The notes: generated by a model from the sequence alone, not told the origin. A DNA stretch of 64,000 nt from Deltaproteobacteria bacterium (GCA_016709225.1 JADJEE010000001.1:3038001-3102000), one strand, 5' to 3'; numbered from the stretch's first letter, positions 47,733 through 57,424 are shown. Program-made: numbers and translations.

Positions 47733-48317
47733 TCACGCAGGCGCGAGCCGATCGACGATCTCGCTGAGCTTGCCGAGCCCCTTGGTGATCTTCGCCAAGA
47801 ACGATGGCTCGTGCGCGACGAAGGTGAAGCGCGGATGCTGCGACCACAGCTCGCGCAGGCGGGCGTCGAGCACCACCGCCTCGTCGTTGCTCTCGACCCG
47901 TGCCGGGTTGCCGCTCTCGATGGACAGGCCACCGACCGCGGCGGTCTCGAAGAAGATGACCTCGTCGTAGCGCGCGAGCTCGGCCTGCATCGAGCTGCCG
48001 ACCGCTGCGAAGAACTCCTGCGCGGGTCCCGGCCAGTAGGCGGCACCATCGATCGTGCCGCGATCGCACAGCAGCACGCGCCGGGGATAGCGGGCCAGCT
48101 GCACCGCCTCGAGGTTGTACTGCACGTGGTAGATGGCCAGCTGCACCGCCCGCCGGGCCGGCGGATCGCTGGGCCGCGGGAAGCCGCCGCCGAGCAACAT
48201 CGTGGCGGCCTCCGGCACCGTGACCAGCCGCGGTCCCAGCTCGCGGCGGAACAGATCGATCGCGGTGGTCTTGCCGGCCCCCGGGCCCCCGGTGACGACG
48301 ATGCGTGGATGGGTCAT
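47733..48317 (-). CDS. AAA/P-loop ATPase of the AAA_28 type
   Basis: 194 residues. Walker A is GGPGAGKTT at 9-17. VTVPEAATMLLGGGFPRP and VLLCDRGTIDGAAYWPG (Walker B-like Asp) match the AAA_28/NadR-like kinase family. YDEVIFFETAAVGG and the final FVAHEPSFLAK fit too. It may phosphorylate a small molecule or nucleotide. Cytoplasmic, single gene, divergent from a sigma factor gene. Confidence 0.85.
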   Translation of the reverse strand: MTHPRIVVTGGPGAGKTTAIDLFRRELGPRLVTVPEAATMLLGGGFPRPSDPPARRAVQLAIYHVQYNLEAVQLARYPRRVLLCDRGTIDGAAYWPGPAQEFFAAVGSSMQAELARYDEVIFFETAAVGGLSIESGNPARVESNDEAVVLDARLRELWSQHPRFTFVAHEPSFLAKITKGLGKLSEIVDRLAPA

Positions 48318-48560
48318 GGGCTGCGAGCATGCGACGGCTGTGGCCCCGGAACACACCGACCCGGCGAGCGAGCCGCAGCGTCCCCCTCGTGGGTTGCGGC
48401 GGCGACTTGGGCCCGCCGCGACGATGGCACGCGCACCTGCCCGGGCGTGTACGCCGACGACGCGTGGGCGCTGGCGACCCGGCGGCCGGGCCTCCCACTG
48501 CGCGGGCCTGCCCGGAGCGCGCTTGCAATCGCAGCGCTGCGCAGCCCAAAGTTCTCCACC
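48318..48560. other. Divergent intergenic region without a gene
   Basis: 243 nt between the ATPase and sigma factor starts. The open frames crossing it give Arg/Gly-rich translations with no family character. No clear promoter was picked out. Confidence 0.4.
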
Positions 48561-49181
48561 GTGGGCGACGACGAAGCGGCGCTGCTGCGTGCGTGGCGAG
48601 CCGGCGACAGCGCGGCCGGTGAGGCCTTCACGCGGGCGTACTACGGCAGCATCCTCGGCTTCTTCCGCCTGCGTGCACCCGAGGTGGCCGACGACCTGGC
48701 GCAGAAGACGTTCCTCGCCTGCGTCGAGGGCCGCTCGCACGTCGAAGCGGGCAACGTTCGTGCGTTCCTCTTCGGGATCGCGCGCAACCTGCTGCTGCGT
48801 CACCTGCGAGACCGCCATCGCGACCTCGACCTCGCGCACTTCGACGCCGGCCGACCGCAGAGCGTCCTCAGCCCCAGCGGCGTGATCGCACAGCGTCACG
48901 AACACTGGCTGTTGCTGCGCGCGCTCGAGCGGCTGCCCGACGACACCCAGCTACTGCTCGGGCTGCACTACGTGCAGGGCCTGCGCAGCCGCGAGATCGC
49001 CGATGTGCTCGGCGTCACCACGACCACGGTCACGACCCGGCTGTCGCGGGCCCGCGACGCCTTGCGAGAGCAGGTCGCGACGCTGCGCGCACCCGAGGCC
49101 GCCCGGCATGCCGTACTCGACGACCTCGAGGCGTGGGCGCGCTCGCTCGCGGGCCTCGTCGCCGGCGAGCCCAACGACTGA
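48561..49181 (+). CDS. ECF-type sigma factor next to a Ser/Thr kinase
   Basis: 206 residues from a GTG. VGDDEAALLRAWRAGDSAAG and ADDLAQKTFLACVEGRSHV form region 2; LPDDTQLLLGLHYVQGLRS followed by EIADVLGVTTTTVTTRLSR form region 4. The start aligns with those of the sigma factors at 19664 and 59416. A kinase gene follows on the same strand after 115 nt. It is probably controlled by that kinase rather than by an anti-sigma factor. Confidence 0.9.
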   Translation: MGDDEAALLRAWRAGDSAAGEAFTRAYYGSILGFFRLRAPEVADDLAQKTFLACVEGRSHVEAGNVRAFLFGIARNLLLRHLRDRHRDLDLAHFDAGRPQSVLSPSGVIAQRHEHWLLLRALERLPDDTQLLLGLHYVQGLRSREIADVLGVTTTTVTTRLSRARDALREQVATLRAPEAARHAVLDDLEAWARSLAGLVAGEPND

Positions 49182-49296
49182 GCCTTGGCGCACGAGGGCC
49201 GCCCCAGCGCCGGCCCGTGTCCTGGCGGCGTTCGGCGGTGGATCCAGGCCTCACGGAACCCCGGCGTCGTTTTGGCAACCCCACTACGGGGTGACG

Positions 49297-50799
49297 GTGC
49301 GCGCGACGATCTCGAGGCCGCAACGCGGCTTGCGTCCGGGGACGCGGCTCGGCCGCTACTGTGTGGTGCGTCGCATCGGCGGCGGCGGCATGGCCGAGCT
49401 CTACCTCGCGCGGCTCGACGGGCCCAACCGCTTCGTGAAGCCGGTCGCGCTCAAGTTGATGCACGCACACCTGACGGACACGCCGGAGTTCGTCGGCATG
49501 TTCATGCGCGAGGCTAGGATCGCCGCGTCGCTGCAGCACCCCCAGATCGTCCAGGTGCTCGATGTCGGCGAGTACGACGGCGAGTACTTCCTCGCGCTCG
49601 AGTATGTGCACGGCCTCGACCTGCGTCGGGTGCTCGCCGAGCGTCGCGGGGTCCCGCTCCCGCTGGGCGCTGCGCTGCGCATCGTGCTCGACATCGCCAC
49701 CGCCCTGCACCACGCCCACAGCCTGTGCGACGGCAGTGGTCGCCCGCTCGGCATCGTCCACCGCGACGTGTCGCCGAGCAACATCCTCATCGCCTACGAC
49801 GGCGCGGTGAAGCTGACGGACTTCGGCATCGCGCACATGACCGAGCAGACCCACGTCACTGCGACCGGCGCGCTCAAGGGGAAGCCGGGCTACATGTCGC
49901 CCGAGCAGTGCCTGCAAGAGCACATCGACGCGCGCAGCGACGTGTTCGCGCTCGGCGTGGTGCTCTACGAGCTGACGACCGGCCGCGCGGCATTCCCCGG
50001 CGACATGATCGCGACGATGAACCGCATCCTCGACGGTCGCTACACGGCGCCGGGGCAGCTCGTCCGCGGCTATCCGCCGGCGCTCGCGACCATCGTCGCA
50101 CGCGCCCTCGCACCGCGGGCCGAGCAGCGCTATCCGTCGGCGGCGGCGTTGCGGGCCGCGATCGACGGGTTTGCGCGCCAACAGCCCGGGCTCGACACCG
50201 GCACCGAAGGCCTCGTCGCGCTGCTCACCGCGCGCTTCGGAGCCGCGCCGCAGCCCGACCTCGACACGCCGGCGCTGACGGTGGTCATGCCCACGACGGT
50301 GGTGGACTCGGTGAGTCCGATGCTGGTGCCGGCCAACGGTGCCACCGTGCTCGAGCGAGCACGCCCGAGGCACCATCGACTGGGCGTGGGTGCGCTCGGG
50401 GTGCTCGCCGGCGGCCTGCTCGGCTGGCAGATCGCCCGCGCCGGTGGCACGTCCGCCGCCGCGCCCGGGCCGCTCGACGCAGCGACCGCGCCACACGTCG
50501 TCGAGGCGATCGCGCCGGCGCGTGTCGTCGCCGACGCAGCACCGCGCCCATCGTCGGGATCACCGCTGCCGGTGCAGACAACCGCGACGCCGACCATGGT
50601 CGCGCCCGTGGTGGTGCCGATCGCCGCTGACCCGGTCGCCGCCGGAGCTGTCGGTGCGACGGCCACGACCGCCGCCGCCGCCCAGCTTCGGATCAAGCGC
50701 GCCCGCGCGAAGCGACGCGTCGCCGCGCCGCCACACCAGCCCACGACGACAGCGCCGACGCGCTCTGCGGACGCGATGCTGCCGAGGTCTGCCCGATGA
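49297..50799 (+). CDS. Membrane-anchored Ser/Thr kinase
   Basis: 500 residues. Gly loop GGGGMAE at about 28-34, K53 (VALKLM), catalytic loop HRDVSPSN at 155-162 and DFG at 175-177. GKPGYMSPEQ marks the activation segment end. A hydrophobic segment lies near 360-380 (LGVGALGVLAGGLLGW). The outer part is only about 120 residues of Ala/Pro/Thr-rich, basic-ended sequence without TPRs, unlike the other kinases here. GTG 49297 is preferred over 49291. Its stop overlaps the next gene's ATG (ATGA). Confidence 0.9.
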   Translation: MRATISRPQRGLRPGTRLGRYCVVRRIGGGGMAELYLARLDGPNRFVKPVALKLMHAHLTDTPEFVGMFMREARIAASLQHPQIVQVLDVGEYDGEYFLALEYVHGLDLRRVLAERRGVPLPLGAALRIVLDIATALHHAHSLCDGSGRPLGIVHRDVSPSNILIAYDGAVKLTDFGIAHMTEQTHVTATGALKGKPGYMSPEQCLQEHIDARSDVFALGVVLYELTTGRAAFPGDMIATMNRILDGRYTAPGQLVRGYPPALATIVARALAPRAEQRYPSAAALRAAIDGFARQQPGLDTGTEGLVALLTARFGAAPQPDLDTPALTVVMPTTVVDSVSPMLVPANGATVLERARPRHHRLGVGALGVLAGGLLGWQIARAGGTSAAAPGPLDAATAPHVVEAIAPARVVADAAPRPSSGSPLPVQTTATPTMVAPVVVPIAADPVAAGAVGATATTAAAAQLRIKRARAKRRVAAPPHQPTTTAPTRSADAMLPRSAR

Positions 50800-51563
50800 T
50801 CGCGCTGGCGTTCACCCTGGCGCTGCTCGGCGCAGCCCCGGCGACCGAGGCGTGGCGCGAGCATCCCGAGTTCCTCCGCGGCGCGCGGGCGTTCGACGCC
50901 CAACGCTGGGACGAGGCCGCCGACGCATTCGCGGCAGCCTACGCCGAGCACCCCTGCCGCGAGCTGCTGTGGGCGCATGCGCAGTCGCTGCGCTTCGCGG
51001 GTCGCTGCGACGAGGCGCTGCCGCTGTACCAGCAGTTCCTCGACGCCGATCCCGACGCCGACGAGCTCGCCGACGTGCACACCAACCTCGACGCCTGTCG
51101 TGCCGAGGTCGGCGCGACCCAGGCGATCGCGACGCCGCAGGCGGCAGCGCCTGCACCCCCGCCCGCACCAAGCGTCCTCCCGACGGCTGCCGCGGGCGCA
51201 CGGCCGTCGCCACGCGGGCCCGTCGACGACGCAAGCCCACCGCGCCGCGCCGAGCCGAACCCGCGCCGCGATCGCTGGGCCCATGCGTTGCTGTGGTCGG
51301 GCGTCGGCGTCGCGGGTCTCGGCGCGGGCCTGCTCGGGGCCGGCCACGCGCGCCGTCATCAGGCCGCGGGTGCCCGCACCGAGATCGAGTACCAGGCCGC
51401 GTTCGCCGGCGCGCCCGCACTCGGCAACGCGGGCATTGCCGTGCTCGCCTCGAGCGCGACCCTCATCACCGCCGGCATCGTGCGCTTCGCCGTCGTGGCC
51501 GCACGCGCGCGTCGCCATGGACGCTCGCTGGCCCGCCTGTCCGCCACCGCGGGGGCGCGGTAG
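50796..51563 (+). CDS. Secreted TPR-like membrane protein coupled to the kinase
   Basis: 255 residues. A signal peptide (ALAFTLALLGAAPATEA) and TPR-like pairs (FLRGARAFDAQRWDEAADAF, AHAQSLRFAGRCDEALPLYQ) are followed by a Pro/Ala linker and two hydrophobic helices (ALLWSGVGVAGLGAGLLGAG, NAGIAVLASSATLITAGIVR). It is translated by overlap with the kinase gene. It may be a periplasmic partner or target of the kinase. Such kinase-TPR pairs are common in Myxococcota. Confidence 0.8.
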   Translation: MIALAFTLALLGAAPATEAWREHPEFLRGARAFDAQRWDEAADAFAAAYAEHPCRELLWAHAQSLRFAGRCDEALPLYQQFLDADPDADELADVHTNLDACRAEVGATQAIATPQAAAPAPPPAPSVLPTAAAGARPSPRGPVDDASPPRRAEPNPRRDRWAHALLWSGVGVAGLGAGLLGAGHARRHQAAGARTEIEYQAAFAGAPALGNAGIAVLASSATLITAGIVRFAVVAARARRHGRSLARLSATAGAR

Positions 51564-51565
51564 CC

Positions 51566-52999
51566 GTGCGCGCGTGGTTCCGCCTCGCCGTGGTGGCCTG
51601 CGGCGTCGGGATGGGCTGCGTACGGCCCGACGCGTTCGTCTGCGATCAAGACCTCGACTGCGTCCGGGCGGCCGGTGTCGGCCACTGCGAGGAGACGTCG
51701 TTCTGCAGCTACGACGACGCGCTGTGCGGGTCGCGGCGGCGGTACAGCGAGCTCGCGGGCCCGTTCGCCGGCGAGTGCGTGACCCCCGAGGGCGTCGCAT
51801 CGTCGTCACCGACCGTGCCGGGTGACACCGACGACGACGACGGCGTCGCGGACGACGGCGGCGCGACCGAGGCCACGCCCGACGACGGCAGCGAGGACGA
51901 TGGCGGCGCGCCGGCGCCGAGCGACGGACACCTGGTGTGGAGCCGGCTCGTGAGTCACCCGAGCGGCGGCTCCGATCGCTTCGGCGCACTGCTCGTCACC
52001 GGCGATCGCATCGTCGCAGCTGGCCAGCAGCGAACCGACCTCTCGATCGTGGCGCTCGCAGCCGGCAGCGGCGACATCGTCGCGCAGCTCATCCACGACG
52101 TCGGCGGCAGCGACGATGCCGTCCACGCGCTCGCGCTGGGCGACGGTGGCGAGCTCGTCGCATGCGGACGCAACGACGACGCGATCCTCGGCGTGCAGGC
52201 GTGGATCGGCACCGTGGACGCCGCGCTGACCGAGCCACCGCTGGTCGCGTCGTTCTGGCGCGAGCACACCTGTCACGCCGTCATGCCGCTGGACGCCGAG
52301 CGCATGATCGCCGCCGGCGAGGGCCTGCCGTTCCTGCCCGGCCCCGGGTACGCGTGGCTCTACGCCTTCGAGCGCGACAACCCCACGCTCGGCACGGTGC
52401 ACGAGAACGAAGGTGACCAGAGCGTGTGGCACGCGGCTGCGCAGGTGAGCGGCATCCCGATGTTCGGTGGCCGACTCGGCGCGAGCACACAGGCCGGCAA
52501 GGGCGTCGTCGCTGGACTCGACGACGCCGAGAGTCCCTCGCAGTTCGCGGTGTTCTCCGACGCGCTGTGGGCCGTGCACGGCCTCGTGCCCGACGCGGGT
52601 GGCTTCGTGCTCGGCGGATTCGAGTCCACCGCTGGCGCGGCCACGGCCTGGGTCAGCGCGCACACGCCGTCCGGCGGCGAGCGTTGGTCGTGGCGGCCGG
52701 GCCACGCACCGTGGCCGACCTCGGGCATCGAAGCGGTCGCGGTCGACAGCCAGGGCTTCACCGTCGCGGTCGGCTTCGTCAGCGACGGTAGCGATCAGCA
52801 GCGTTGGATCGTGCGGCTCGACTCCGGCGGCGCGCTGCTGTGGTCGTACGCGCTACCCAACGAGGTGACCGGCGGACGCGACCTCGCGAGCGCCGTCGCG
52901 ATCTTGCCGGGCGACGACATCGTGGTCGTCGGCGAAGCCGAGGTTGCGCCCGGTGAGACCGACGCATGGGTCGCACGATTTTCTCCCGACGACGCGTGA
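51566..52999 (+). CDS. Propeller-like lipoprotein of the kinase operon
   Basis: 477 residues from a GTG. The signal peptide ends in GVGMGC (lipobox). A Cys-rich head (CDQDLDCVRAAGVGHCEETS) and an Asp/Gly linker precede repeats with DRIVAAGQQRTDLSIVALAA, GELVACGRND, GFTVAVGFVSDGSDQQRWIV and DDIVVVGEAEVAPGETDAWV. These resemble beta-propeller blades of the delta-60/SBBP type. Probably surface-exposed. It starts 2 nt after the previous stop. Confidence 0.82.
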   Translation: MRAWFRLAVVACGVGMGCVRPDAFVCDQDLDCVRAAGVGHCEETSFCSYDDALCGSRRRYSELAGPFAGECVTPEGVASSSPTVPGDTDDDDGVADDGGATEATPDDGSEDDGGAPAPSDGHLVWSRLVSHPSGGSDRFGALLVTGDRIVAAGQQRTDLSIVALAAGSGDIVAQLIHDVGGSDDAVHALALGDGGELVACGRNDDAILGVQAWIGTVDAALTEPPLVASFWREHTCHAVMPLDAERMIAAGEGLPFLPGPGYAWLYAFERDNPTLGTVHENEGDQSVWHAAAQVSGIPMFGGRLGASTQAGKGVVAGLDDAESPSQFAVFSDALWAVHGLVPDAGGFVLGGFESTAGAATAWVSAHTPSGGERWSWRPGHAPWPTSGIEAVAVDSQGFTVAVGFVSDGSDQQRWIVRLDSGGALLWSYALPNEVTGGRDLASAVAILPGDDIVVVGEAEVAPGETDAWVARFSPDDA

Positions 53000-53047
53000 C
53001 AAGGTCGGCGCCCGTGGAACTTCCCTCTTCAGAAGGGAATGACACGA

Positions 53048-53731
53048 ATGAACGACCGCAACCTGCTCCGACTCGGGCTCACGCTCGGCATGCTGTTGAC
53101 CGCCTGCGACGACGGCGGTGACGATCGCGAGGGCAGCGGCAACCTCACCGGTACCGCCGCCACCGCAGGCTCTGCGGATGCAACCAGCGCCAGCGGGGCC
53201 GAAGGCGACGCCGGCTCCGACTCGAGCGAGCCTGGTGACGACTCCGGCGACCCCGGAGACGGCTCGACGTCCACCGACCCGCAGCCCGACCCCAGCGCCG
53301 GCGAAGACACCGGCGCAGACCCGACCACGGGCGGCGGCGATCCGAGCACCGGCGTACGCGGTGCCGTGGTGCGGTCGGTCGCGCCGGCGCCCGGTCAGGA
53401 CGCAATCGGCACGCTCTACGTGGGCCTGCTGCTCGAGTGCACCGCCGACTCGGCACAGGCCGGCGGCGCGACCCCGGTGATGGGTGCAGACCTCTCCGCA
53501 GAAGGATCGCAGGCGCTGTACGAAGTGACCGGCGTCGCACCCGGCACCTACTTCCTGGTCGCGTTCCTCGACGACAACCTCAACGCCGATCCCAACGCGC
53601 CCTACGCCGACAACGCCGACCTCGTCACCGCCAACGGCTTCGCGCCGGGCTGCGTCGAGGTCACGATCGTCGACGGCCAGATGACGACCGCGCCCGCGGC
53701 GGTGAATCTCAACCTCGTGTACCCGCTGTGA
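53048..53731 (+). CDS. Lipoprotein, first gene of a four-gene secreted operon
   Basis: 227 residues. The lipobox is LLTACD. A long Gly/Ser/Asp/Thr linker (about 80 residues) leads to a beta domain (IGTLYVGLLLECTADSAQAG, LYEVTGVAPGTYFLVAFLDD) that looks like a CARDB/Ig-like or carboxypeptidase-regulatory-like fold. The ATG at 53048 has AGAAGGG at a good distance; the ATG at 53039 is too close to it. Just before a DUF1588-type gene. Confidence 0.78.
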   Translation: MNDRNLLRLGLTLGMLLTACDDGGDDREGSGNLTGTAATAGSADATSASGAEGDAGSDSSEPGDDSGDPGDGSTSTDPQPDPSAGEDTGADPTTGGGDPSTGVRGAVVRSVAPAPGQDAIGTLYVGLLLECTADSAQAGGATPVMGADLSAEGSQALYEVTGVAPGTYFLVAFLDDNLNADPNAPYADNADLVTANGFAPGCVEVTIVDGQMTTAPAAVNLNLVYPL

Positions 53732-53744
53732 AGGAGTGACCGCG

Positions 53745-55181
53745 ATGGCGACACTCCACACCAGACTCCTGACGGCGGCGTGCGGCCTCGCGCCGGGGGT
53801 GATCGCTGGCGTCGCCGAGGCCAAGCCCTCGGCGCCGCGCGAGTTCTGCGGCATCTATGCCGACGCGCCCGAGTGCCTCGGTCGCACGATCACGTGCGCC
53901 AAGTGCCACACATCGACGCAACCCGTCGCGTGGAACAACTATGGGCTCGCGGTGTACGGGGCCCTCGATGGCGAGGCGTTCGAAGACAACCTCGGGGCCG
54001 CGCTCGCCGCAATCGAGGACGACGACAGCGACGGCGACGGGCTCACCAACCTCGAGGAGATCGAGATCGGCACGAACCCCGGCGACCCCTTGTCGCAGTG
54101 GATGCCGCTGCCCGAGCCATCGGGGCCCGGCAACGATCACTACGCGGTCGGCCACTACGACCCGGTGTTCGCGTACCGCCGGGTGCGGTTGCTGTTCTGC
54201 GGCGCGTCGCCCAGCTTCGACGAGATCGAGACGTTCGCCGGCCTCACCGGCGACGCACAGCGCGAGGCCCTGCACGAGGACCTCGCCGCGTGCTTGCAGT
54301 CGGAGCACTGGATCGACGAGGCGCTGGTGGAGCTCGCGCACCCGAAGATTCGTCCGGTCACCGCCTACGGCGCCGACACGTCGATCTCGGTGATGGGTTT
54401 CGTGATCACCGTGGCGGACTACGACTGGGACTACCGACTGTGGCAGTGGGCGCTCACCGACGATCACGACGCCCGCGAGATGCTCACCGCCCAGTACCAC
54501 GTCGCGCGCGACGATGACGGCGCGCTGGTACGCGTCGAAGGCGTGATCCCGGCGCCGCCGATGCGCTTCGCGGGCGGCCAGCCGATCGAGCCCGAGCACC
54601 GCGCGGGGCTGCTGACGACGCAGTGGAACTTGTTCCTCAACACCATGTTCTCCGCCCTACCGCGGGTGACCGCCGGCCACGCCTACCGAGCGTTCCTCGG
54701 GCTCGACCTTTCCCTGCAGCAGGGCATCGCGCCGGTCCACGGCGAGCCGCTCGACCTCGACGCCAAGGGCGTCGACGCGCCCGCGTGCGCGCAGTGCCAC
54801 TCGACGCTCGATCCGATGGCGTACGCCTTCGCAGAGTACGAGGGCTTCGACATGACCAATGCGCCGAGCCTGGTCATCGGCACCTACCGACCCGAGCGGC
54901 CTGCCATGCGGATCCCCGGCTGGGAGGCGTCACGACCGGCGTTCATCATGCTCGGGCACGAGGTCGCAAACCTGGTCGAGATGGCGCGCGTGATGGCCGA
55001 CTCGCCCGAGTTCATCCGCAACCTGGCGAACACCTTCTTCGTGTACGCCGTCGGCCACGAGCCACAGCCCGACGAGCTGGCCGAGTTCGACGCGCTGTGG
55101 ACCGCGCTGCCCGACGACGGCTACTCGGCCAACCGCCTGCTCCACCGCCTGATCGACACCGACGCCTTCGGGACGCCGTGA
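53745..55181 (+). CDS. Secreted DUF1588-like protein with CxxCH motifs
   Basis: 478 residues. A signal peptide is followed by CAKCHTS (about 45-51), a calcium-loop-like DDDSDGDGLTNLEEIEIGTN (thrombospondin type 3 style), and a long helical middle. Near residue 345, ACAQCHSTLDPMAYAFAEYE matches the DUF1588 family pattern, which is found with DUF1592/DUF1585 in planctomycete and myxobacterial surface proteins. The CxxCH sites could bind haem c. AAGGAG precedes ATG 53745. The paired DUF1501-like gene is two genes downstream. Confidence 0.75.
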   Translation: MATLHTRLLTAACGLAPGVIAGVAEAKPSAPREFCGIYADAPECLGRTITCAKCHTSTQPVAWNNYGLAVYGALDGEAFEDNLGAALAAIEDDDSDGDGLTNLEEIEIGTNPGDPLSQWMPLPEPSGPGNDHYAVGHYDPVFAYRRVRLLFCGASPSFDEIETFAGLTGDAQREALHEDLAACLQSEHWIDEALVELAHPKIRPVTAYGADTSISVMGFVITVADYDWDYRLWQWALTDDHDAREMLTAQYHVARDDDGALVRVEGVIPAPPMRFAGGQPIEPEHRAGLLTTQWNLFLNTMFSALPRVTAGHAYRAFLGLDLSLQQGIAPVHGEPLDLDAKGVDAPACAQCHSTLDPMAYAFAEYEGFDMTNAPSLVIGTYRPERPAMRIPGWEASRPAFIMLGHEVANLVEMARVMADSPEFIRNLANTFFVYAVGHEPQPDELAEFDALWTALPDDGYSANRLLHRLIDTDAFGTP

Positions 55182-55189
55182 GGAGAACC

Positions 55190-55783
55190 ATGACCAAGCT
55201 CGATCTCCTTCTCGTGGGCATCCTGTCGCTCGCGGCCTGCGCCGGCGACCCACCCGTCGAAGCCGAGGCGCTGACGCCATCGACGCGTGCTCGGCTGCTG
55301 TGGAAGCGCAACGTCAAGCTCGAGCGCGACCTCGTGCGCGCGCTCGAGCTGCAGGCCGACGAGCTGTGCAACGAACGCGGGACCGACTCGTGCACCCGCG
55401 AGGTGCACCACGTCGCGCTCGGTGGGCCGGCCCCCTTCTCGCTCGGCCTGCACAAGGCGCTGCCCGCTCCGATGCTGTCGACGGCGGTGGTGGTCGATCG
55501 CGTGATCCTGAGCGCCTGTGCCGCGCGCGTCGCCAAGGACGCCGCCGGCCCGGCGGTGGTGTTCACGGCGCTGGACCTCGAGGCTTCGACGGCGCCGACG
55601 CCACGCGACGAGGCCTACGCCGCGACCGTCACCGCGCTGTACCGACGCCTGCTTTCGCGCGATCCCACCGACGAAGAAGTCGCCGTGCTCGGCGACCTCG
55701 CGACCGAGCCGATGACGACGCAGCAGTTCGCGATTCTCGCCTGCTACGCGGTCGGCAGCACCACCGAGTTCCTCTTCTACTAG
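55190..55783 (+). CDS. Lipoprotein of the DUF1588/DUF1501 operon
   Basis: 197 residues. The lipobox is LAACAG. The rest is mainly helical (RLLWKRNVKLERDLVRALEL, AATVTALYRRLLSRDPTDEE) with a few Cys. TALYRRLLSRDPTDEEVAVL resembles a helix of DUF1592/1553-type modules, so this may be a split-off part of the DUF1588 system. AGGAGA lies 5 nt upstream. Function unknown. Confidence 0.75.
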   Translation: MTKLDLLLVGILSLAACAGDPPVEAEALTPSTRARLLWKRNVKLERDLVRALELQADELCNERGTDSCTREVHHVALGGPAPFSLGLHKALPAPMLSTAVVVDRVILSACAARVAKDAAGPAVVFTALDLEASTAPTPRDEAYAATVTALYRRLLSRDPTDEEVAVLGDLATEPMTTQQFAILACYAVGSTTEFLFY

Positions 55784-55797
55784 AAAGGCGACGAACG

Positions 55798-57276
55798 ATG
55801 CGACGACGCGAGCTACTCATGGGTCTGGGCGGTGCGATGGGCACGATGGCGGTCGGCAACACCATGGTGCGCGCTGCAACTGCGCGCCAAGGAAGCACCG
55901 GCGACAAGGACCGCAAGCTGTTGTTCGTGCTGTGCGGCTACGGCGGTGCGAGCATCGTCGACAGCTTCCTGCCCGTCGTGCGCAGCGAGGTCGACGACGA
56001 CGCGCTCGCCGACACGCTGAACGTCTTCGCCGACGACGAGATCGTCGTGCCCGAGGGCAGCAACATCCGCGCACCGGCGTACGTCGCTTCGGCGGGGTTG
56101 CTCGCTGGCATCTACCAGGCCAGCTACTACACGTCGGACTTCCTGGCCAAGCACCACCGCGAGATGACCGTACTCACCCAAGAGTGCACGAGCGTCAACC
56201 ATCAGGTCGCGCAGGCGCGCTCGCTCAACGGCAATGGCATCAACTCGGGCCGCACGTTGATGGAGGCGATGGCGCTGCGCCACGGTGAAGATCTCATCCT
56301 GCCCAACTGCAACATGGCGGTCGACGGCTTCATCCAGCCCGGTTGGGACCCGACGATCCCGTCGTTCGCTCGCGCCGAGATCATCTCGTCGCCGATGGGC
56401 TTCGCCGCGGCGATGGACGGCATGAAGGGTGTGCTCGGCGTGCCCGATCGCAAGCTCGTGCAGCACGCCCGCGGCGTGCGTGACCGACTCGACGACGCAT
56501 CTCCGTTCGGGCGCACATTCGAGGCCAGCCCGCTGCGTCGCGGATTCCTCGACGACCGGCGCGAACGCCTGCCACGCCTCGAGGCGGCGCAGCTGGTCGA
56601 TCCGCTCACGCTGCTGCCGCCCGAGCTGCTCGACCCTCGCTACGGCGTCACCAGCAGCCCGTTGCTGCCGGCTCTGCTCGCGCGCCTCCCCGAGCTCCAC
56701 ACCAACCCCTGGCAGGCCCAAGCCGCGCTGTCGGTGCTGCTCACCTACTACGGGCTGTCTTGCGCGACGACCATCTCGCTCGCACAGGAGCCGGTGTTCG
56801 GCGACGCCGACAAGCTCGCGACCGCGCCGGTCGCATTCGACTTCTCCCACGTCGATCACCGCGTCGCGCAGCAGCTCATGTGGGGCGCGATGCTCGAGGT
56901 CGCCGACGCCTTGATTGCGCTGCTCAAGGAGCTCGACTACCTCGGCGATCCGAGCCTGGGCAAGATGTGGGATCGCTCGCTGGTGTACATCGCCACCGAC
57001 TTCGGCCGCGAGAAGACGCGTCCGGTCGGTGCGCCGTTCTGGGGCACCGCGCACGCGCTCAACAACGGCACCCTCTTGATGTCGCCGCTGCTGCAGGGCA
57101 ACCGCGTGTTCGGTGGCATCGATCCCAAGAGCTGCACCACGTACGGCTTCGACGGCAGCAGCGGCGAGGCCGACCCGACCCTGCGCTGCGACGAGGGGCA
57201 CATCTACTCCGCAGTTGCCCAGGCGCTCGACATCGACTTCCCGGCGCGGCACGACATGTCCGCCGTGCTCGCCTGA
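55798..57276 (+). CDS. DUF1501-like secreted protein with a Tat-type signal
   Basis: 492 residues. The N-terminus RRRELLMGLGGAMGTMAVG is a twin-arginine-like signal. KLLFVLCGYGGASIVDSFLP, TSVNHQVAQARSLNGNG and SLVYIATDFGREKTRPVGAP followed by GTAHALNNG fit DUF1501, a branch of the alkaline phosphatase/sulfatase fold. It is paired with a DUF1588-like protein in the same operon, as DUF1501 is with DUF1553/1800 elsewhere. Exported folded, it may bind a metal cofactor. AAAGG precedes the ATG. Confidence 0.72.
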   Translation: MRRRELLMGLGGAMGTMAVGNTMVRAATARQGSTGDKDRKLLFVLCGYGGASIVDSFLPVVRSEVDDDALADTLNVFADDEIVVPEGSNIRAPAYVASAGLLAGIYQASYYTSDFLAKHHREMTVLTQECTSVNHQVAQARSLNGNGINSGRTLMEAMALRHGEDLILPNCNMAVDGFIQPGWDPTIPSFARAEIISSPMGFAAAMDGMKGVLGVPDRKLVQHARGVRDRLDDASPFGRTFEASPLRRGFLDDRRERLPRLEAAQLVDPLTLLPPELLDPRYGVTSSPLLPALLARLPELHTNPWQAQAALSVLLTYYGLSCATTISLAQEPVFGDADKLATAPVAFDFSHVDHRVAQQLMWGAMLEVADALIALLKELDYLGDPSLGKMWDRSLVYIATDFGREKTRPVGAPFWGTAHALNNGTLLMSPLLQGNRVFGGIDPKSCTTYGFDGSSGEADPTLRCDEGHIYSAVAQALDIDFPARHDMSAVLA

Positions 57277-57277
57277 G

Positions 57278-57298
57278 CAGCCACGCCGCCGGTGGCTG
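57278..57298 (+). terminator. Weak hairpin at the end of the DUF1501-like gene
   Basis: CAGCCAC pairs with GTGGCTG across a 7-nt loop right after the stop. No U tract follows. It lies between convergent genes. Confidence 0.35.
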
Positions 57299-57424
57299 AG
57301 CTCGATGCCGACCTCGGCACTGTCGACCCCCGCGAGGCGGTAACCGAGTTTGCGAGGTGGCGCGCCGATGCGCGCCGTCACTCGCCACTACCCTTACCCT
57401 CGATCGCCGGCGGTCGTCGGCCGA

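Noticed and set aside
49030..50496. Minus-strand 488-codon frame opposite the kinase at 49297
   Set aside because: Shadow of a kinase gene with intact HRD and DFG motifs.
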